Of a stretch of 64,000 bases of DNA, positions 60,753 to 64,000 are shown piece by piece (positions within the stretch are counted from its first letter, which is position 1; each line of letters opens with the position of its first letter). Origin of the DNA: Thiomicrorhabdus sp033238645 (lineage in GTDB: Bacteria > Pseudomonadota > Gammaproteobacteria > Thiomicrospirales > Thiomicrospiraceae); the NCBI GenBank assembly GCA_033238645.1, contig BQXR01000001.1, forward strand, positions 266,677-330,676, in the 5' to 3' direction. Both the position numbers and the translations under genes were made by a program. The notes under the pieces are model-generated. The model saw nothing but the letters and a program-made list of their open reading frames with translations. It did not search any database and was not told the origin of the DNA.

Positions 60753-61015
60753 TGGCTTGCGAACATTATCAGATTAAGTTCACTAAACAGGCACAAAAGG
60801 ATATTGAGAAGCTCTCTCCTAAGCTTAAAAATAAGCTTAAGGATATTTTGCGTTTCAAAATTGCAGTAGAGCCAGAAACGGGAAAGTCTTTAAAAGGATT
60901 ATTAAAAGGTTACTACTCAGTGCGCTTAAGTTTGCAAGACCGTATTGTTTATAAGATTGAAAACGGTAAGTGCTTGGTGGTCATTATTAGAGCAAGAACA
61001 GATTATGGTGAGTGA
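60752..61015 (+). CDS. Toxin, RelE/YoeB-like
   Basis: The 87-residue protein has the RelE/ParE fold pattern: YQIKFTKQAQKDIEKLSPKLKNKL, then LKGLLKGYYSVRLSLQDRIVYKIENGKCLVVIIRARTDYGE. The Tyr-Tyr-Ser-Val-Arg, Arg-Ile-Val-Tyr and C-terminal His/Asp-Tyr-Gly-Glu resemble YoeB-type ribosome-dependent mRNA interferases. It starts at the last base of the antitoxin stop region (TAATG). It probably inhibits translation when free. Confidence 0.9.
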   Translation: MACEHYQIKFTKQAQKDIEKLSPKLKNKLKDILRFKIAVEPETGKSLKGLLKGYYSVRLSLQDRIVYKIENGKCLVVIIRARTDYGE

Positions 61016-61037
61016 TTCTAAGCAAGCTTAGAAAATG

Positions 61038-61091
61038 ATTAACCCAAACCAAAAAAGGCGAATCCATTATTGTGATGGATTTGCCTTTTTT
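61038..61091 (+). terminator. Terminator after the toxin, second of a repeated pair
   Basis: GGCGAATCCA and TGGATTTGCC form the stem with one wobble pair, extended by A and T runs. It is the diverged copy of 60322-60376. Confidence 0.88.
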
Positions 61092-61106
61092 GTTGGTAAC
61101 TTGCCT

Positions 61107-61130
61107 AAAATATTTCAAGCAGGGGGGGGG
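61107..61130 (+). repeat. G-tract motif, AAAATATTTCAAGCAG-G(n) variant, second copy
   Basis: Identical over 23 bases to 36302-36324, here with nine Gs (61122-61130). It lies just after the toxin terminator. Confidence 0.85.
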
Positions 61131-61152
61131 ATCTAAAGCAGAGTCTTATTTA

Positions 61153-61905
61153 TCAGCACGATACCTTAAGATCATAGCTTTCAAAAATAGTCTTGAGCTT
61201 ATTCAGGCTCTCTTTTGAGGGGGCAGCAACCCCTTTCAGTTCATAGTCAAAACCAAGGTTTTCCCATTTATGTTCGCCTAGCTGGTGGTAGGGCAGTATC
61301 TCGAGTTTATCGATATTGTCCATACCCTTGAGAAACTCGCCTAAACGATGTGCTGATTCTTCATCATCGTTATATCCGGGTACAACCACATATCGAATCC
61401 ACGTTTTTTGAGCGCGGTTATGTAGATGATGGGCAAAGCTGAGTACACGACTATTAGGTACACCAATGAGGTCTTGGTGAATGTCGTTATCCATGTGTTT
61501 GATATCTAACATCACTAGATCGGTGGCATCCAATACCTGATCTATGATATCCACTGACTTTTGGGTAAATCCGTTGGTATCAAGGCAGGTGTGGATGCCT
61601 TCGCTTTGTGCAGCTTGAAATAGGTCGCGCACAAATTCGGGTTGAAGCAGCGGTTCACCGCCTGTAGCCGTCAGCCCGCCGCCTGTGGCGTTGAAGTAGG
61701 GTCTATAGCTTTGCACCTCTTTCATGAGCTCTTCAACGGTTGTCTCATGACCATCACTGCGATCCCATGTATCGCGGTTATGACAATACTTGCAGCGCAT
61801 GAGGCAGCCTTGAAAAAACACCACGCTGCGAATGCCTGGGCCATCAACGGTGCCGCATGACTCAAAAGAGTGAATACGTGCCTTTAGTGGTGACTTATCT
61901 GGCAC
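61153..61905 (-). CDS. pflA: Pyruvate formate-lyase activating enzyme
   Basis: PflA is a radical SAM enzyme that installs the glycyl radical in PflB under anoxic conditions. The 250-residue protein has the cluster motif FFQGCLMRCKYCHNRDTWD (CxxxCxxC), GGGLTATGGEPLLQPEF, CLDTNGF, VMLDIKHMD, and RYVVVPGYND. It lies 2 bases after pflB in transcription order (pflB first, then pflA), the usual arrangement. Confidence 0.96.
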   Translation of the reverse strand: MPDKSPLKARIHSFESCGTVDGPGIRSVVFFQGCLMRCKYCHNRDTWDRSDGHETTVEELMKEVQSYRPYFNATGGGLTATGGEPLLQPEFVRDLFQAAQSEGIHTCLDTNGFTQKSVDIIDQVLDATDLVMLDIKHMDNDIHQDLIGVPNSRVLSFAHHLHNRAQKTWIRYVVVPGYNDDEESAHRLGEFLKGMDNIDKLEILPYHQLGEHKWENLGFDYELKGVAAPSKESLNKLKTIFESYDLKVSC

Positions 61906-61907
61906 GC

Positions 61908-64000
61908 TTAGAAAGACTGAGTGAAGGTGCGTGTCACCACATCGCGCTGTTGATCTTTGGTCAGCGAGTTAAAACGCACAGCATAGCCTGAAACACGGAT
62001 GGTCAGCTGAGGGTACTCATCTGGGTTTTCCATGGCATCCAGTAACATCTCTTGGTTCATAATGTTTACATTGAGGTGTTGGCCACCTTCGGTCTGCTCA
62101 TCATTATGGAAGTAACCATCCAATAGTCCCGCAAGGTTTGTGCGGCGTGTTTCAATCTCTTTACCGAGTGCATTAGGCACAATTGAGAAGGTATACGAGA
62201 TACCATCTTTGGCGTATTTAAATGGTAGCTTACTGACTGAAGTTAGTGAGGCTATTGCGCCTTTCTCATCACGGCCATGCATTGGGTTAGCGCCTGGTGC
62301 AAACGGCTCGCCATCACGACGGCCACAAGGTGTATTACCCGTCTTTTTACCATAGACCACGTTAGAGGTAATGGTTAGAATGGATAGGGTTGGTGTCGCG
62401 TCACGATAGATTTTATGCGAGCGTATTTTGGTCATGAAGTTTTTAACCAGCTTGACCGCCATGTCATCCACGCGCGCATCATTGTTACCAAACTTAGGAA
62501 AATCCCCTTCGATTTCAAAGTCGACAGCGACCCCGTTTCCATCACGAATAGGTTTTACTTTTGCATACTTGATTGCCGAAAGTGAATCAGCGGCCACAGA
62601 GATACCTGCAAGACCACAAGCCATAGTACGGTAGACATCGCGGTCATGAAGTGCCATCAATGACGCTTCGTAGCTGTATTTGTCGTGAGAGTAGTGAATA
62701 CAGTTCAGTGCCGTCACATACTGCTTGGCAAGCCAGTCCATAAAGCGATCTAAACTTGCCCAAACGGTGTCAAAGTCTAGCACTTTATCCATGATGGGGG
62801 GTACTTTTGGGCCGACCTGTAGCTTGAGCTTCTCATCCATTCCGCCATTAATTGAATACAGTAATGTTTTGGCTAAGTTAGCTCGCGCACCAAAGAACTG
62901 CATGTGTTTACCAATGACCATAGGTGATACACAGCAGGCAATGGCGTAGTCATCATTTTCAAAATCAGGACGCATCAAATCATCGTTTTCGTACTGGATC
63001 GCTGATGTATCGATAGAGACCTTGGCACAGTAGCGTTTAAATCCTTCTGGTAGTTGCTCTGACCAAAGAACAGTAATATTTGGCTCTGGAGAGGGTCCCA
63101 TTGTGTAGAGGGTGTTAAGCAGACGGAAGTTGGTGCGACTCACCAAAGTACGGCCATCGATTCCCATGCCACCAATGGACTCTGTCGCCCACATTGGGTC
63201 ACCAGAGAATAACTCATCGTATTCTGGTGTACGTAGGAAACGAACCAAACGTAGCTTCATAACAAAGTGATCCACTAGCTCTTGCGCATCTATTTCGGTT
63301 AATTTACCGTCGGCGATATCACGCTCGATGTAGATGTCTAAAAAGGTAGAGACACGGCCTAAAGACATGGCGGCACCATTTTGAGATTTAATGGCTGCTA
63401 GGTAGGCAAAGTAAGTCCACTGAACCGCTTCTTGTGCAGTGATGGCAGGGCGCGAGATATCGAAGCCATATTGAGTCGCCATCTCTTTCATTTGTTGTAA
63501 AGCACGAATTTGCTCAGAAATCTCTTCACGTAGCTGCATGGTCATTTGCAGATCGACACCATTCTCTAGGTCTTCCTGCAAAGAGGCTAACTGATCTTTC
63601 TTATCGCTGATCAGGTGATCTACACCGTATAACGTCACACGACGGTAGTCACCGATAATACGGCCACGACCATAGGCATCAGGCAAACCTGTAAGCACAC
63701 CCGATTTACGACATTTCATAATATCAGGTGTATAGATATCAAAAACACCTTGGTTATGGGTTTTGCGGTATTCAGAATAGATTTTAGAGACTTCAGAATC
63801 TAAGGTTCGGCCATAGGCTTGACACGACGCTTCGACCATTCGAACGCCTCCATTAGGCATGATGGCACGTTTAAGCGGTTCTTCTGTCTGTAAACCGACA
63901 ATTGTCTCTAGCGACTTGTCGATATAACCCGGTTCGTGAGAGGTAATGGTAGAGATCTTCGAGGTATCAAAATCAACAGGCGCATGGGTTGCGTTCTCGA
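61908..64000 (-). CDS. pflB: Pyruvate formate-lyase (N terminus outside window)
   Basis: PflB splits pyruvate plus CoA into acetyl-CoA and formate. The frame is open to the end of the window and encodes about 697 residues, starting NATHAPVDFDTSKISTITSH. About 60 N-terminal residues are missing. It has the catalytic cysteine pair in YAIACCVSPMVIG, the glycyl-radical motif RVSGYAVRFNSL near the C terminus, GRGRIIGDYRRVTLYG and FTYRTHNQGVFDIYTPDI-like regions. It matches full-length PflB throughout and looks intact. Confidence 0.97.
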   Translation of the reverse strand, partial: ENATHAPVDFDTSKISTITSHEPGYIDKSLETIVGLQTEEPLKRAIMPNGGVRMVEASCQAYGRTLDSEVSKIYSEYRKTHNQGVFDIYTPDIMKCRKSGVLTGLPDAYGRGRIIGDYRRVTLYGVDHLISDKKDQLASLQEDLENGVDLQMTMQLREEISEQIRALQQMKEMATQYGFDISRPAITAQEAVQWTYFAYLAAIKSQNGAAMSLGRVSTFLDIYIERDIADGKLTEIDAQELVDHFVMKLRLVRFLRTPEYDELFSGDPMWATESIGGMGIDGRTLVSRTNFRLLNTLYTMGPSPEPNITVLWSEQLPEGFKRYCAKVSIDTSAIQYENDDLMRPDFENDDYAIACCVSPMVIGKHMQFFGARANLAKTLLYSINGGMDEKLKLQVGPKVPPIMDKVLDFDTVWASLDRFMDWLAKQYVTALNCIHYSHDKYSYEASLMALHDRDVYRTMACGLAGISVAADSLSAIKYAKVKPIRDGNGVAVDFEIEGDFPKFGNNDARVDDMAVKLVKNFMTKIRSHKIYRDATPTLSILTITSNVVYGKKTGNTPCGRRDGEPFAPGANPMHGRDEKGAIASLTSVSKLPFKYAKDGISYTFSIVPNALGKEIETRRTNLAGLLDGYFHNDEQTEGGQHLNVNIMNQEMLLDAMENPDEYPQLTIRVSGYAVRFNSLTKDQQRDVVTRTFTQSF

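Noticed and set aside
1..64000. CRISPR array, prophage or tRNA genes
   Set aside because: I saw no regularly spaced direct repeats, no phage structural genes and no convincing tRNA cloverleaf. tRNA detection by eye is limited.

Overview
The window looks like a chromosomal segment of a moderately AT-rich gammaproteobacterium with a Gram-negative envelope. This is inferred from the order rnc-era-recO-pdxJ-acpS, from lpxK, kdsB and greB, from TonB-dependent uptake, and from YaeQ, DUF1456, DUF2062/ComEC and YdeP-type families. Two membrane chemoreceptors, two hemerythrins, a pyruvate formate-lyase pair, a sulfide:quinone-reductase-like flavoprotein and heavy-metal efflux suggest a motile bacterium living across oxygen gradients. 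I cannot name the genus from sequence alone.

Layout. 1-3118: end of rnc, then era, recO, pdxJ and acpS. 3164-4275: a small unknown protein and a DUF445 protein. 4550-10586: a czc-type metal efflux operon (CzcI-like protein, CzcC, CzcB with an extreme His/Asp/Glu repeat, CzcA). 10772-15535: a poorer accessory stretch with two small unknown proteins, an EF-hand-like protein, a full-length but broken SGNH esterase gene, an IS256-family remnant, greB and a secreted unknown protein. 15683-20068: an SQR-like flavoprotein, then cobU-cobT-cobC-cobS. 20198-28437: a PLP enzyme, amt, a LonB-like protease, a cold-shock protein and several small conserved families. 28858-34790: small membrane proteins, DUF2062, then comEC-lpxK-Trm112-like-kdsB. 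35405-38936: a putative glucosaminidase, a RhlE-type helicase, a membrane protein and a DUF192 protein. 39026-39990: tandem hemerythrins. 40002-48665: a cobalamin operon on the minus strand behind a cobalamin riboswitch (btuB, cobQ-bluB fusion, cobO, PP-loop ATPase, cobD-type decarboxylase, cbiB, btuF). 49096-59080: an HBM chemoreceptor, a Fur-box-preceded MauG-like peroxidase, a YdeP-like molybdoprotein, small proteins and a NIT chemoreceptor. 59852-64000: a lipoprotein, a Phd/YoeB-type toxin-antitoxin pair flanked by duplicated terminators, then pflA and pflB (pflB runs off the window).

How the genes work together. The two cobalamin loci complement each other. The minus-strand operon imports corrinoids (BtuB, BtuF), adenosylates them (CobO), amidates cobyric acid (CobQ), makes aminopropanol phosphate (CobD type), attaches it (CbiB) and makes the lower ligand dimethylbenzimidazole (BluB domain). 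The plus-strand locus activates the ligand and assembles the nucleotide loop (CobU, CobT, CobC, CobS). No corrin-ring genes lie in the window.

The most unusual signal is not a gene. A G-tract motif, AGCAG followed by a long G run, occurs about 14 times with seven or more Gs. Every one of these is on the plus strand, in intergenic DNA and inside genes of either direction. I found no C run of seven or more on the plus strand. Six intergenic copies belong to a longer repeat of about 35 bp, also all in one orientation. This resembles a strand-polar chromosome motif (Chi-like or FtsK-orienting type) or a new intergenic repeat family, and is the best candidate here for something undescribed.
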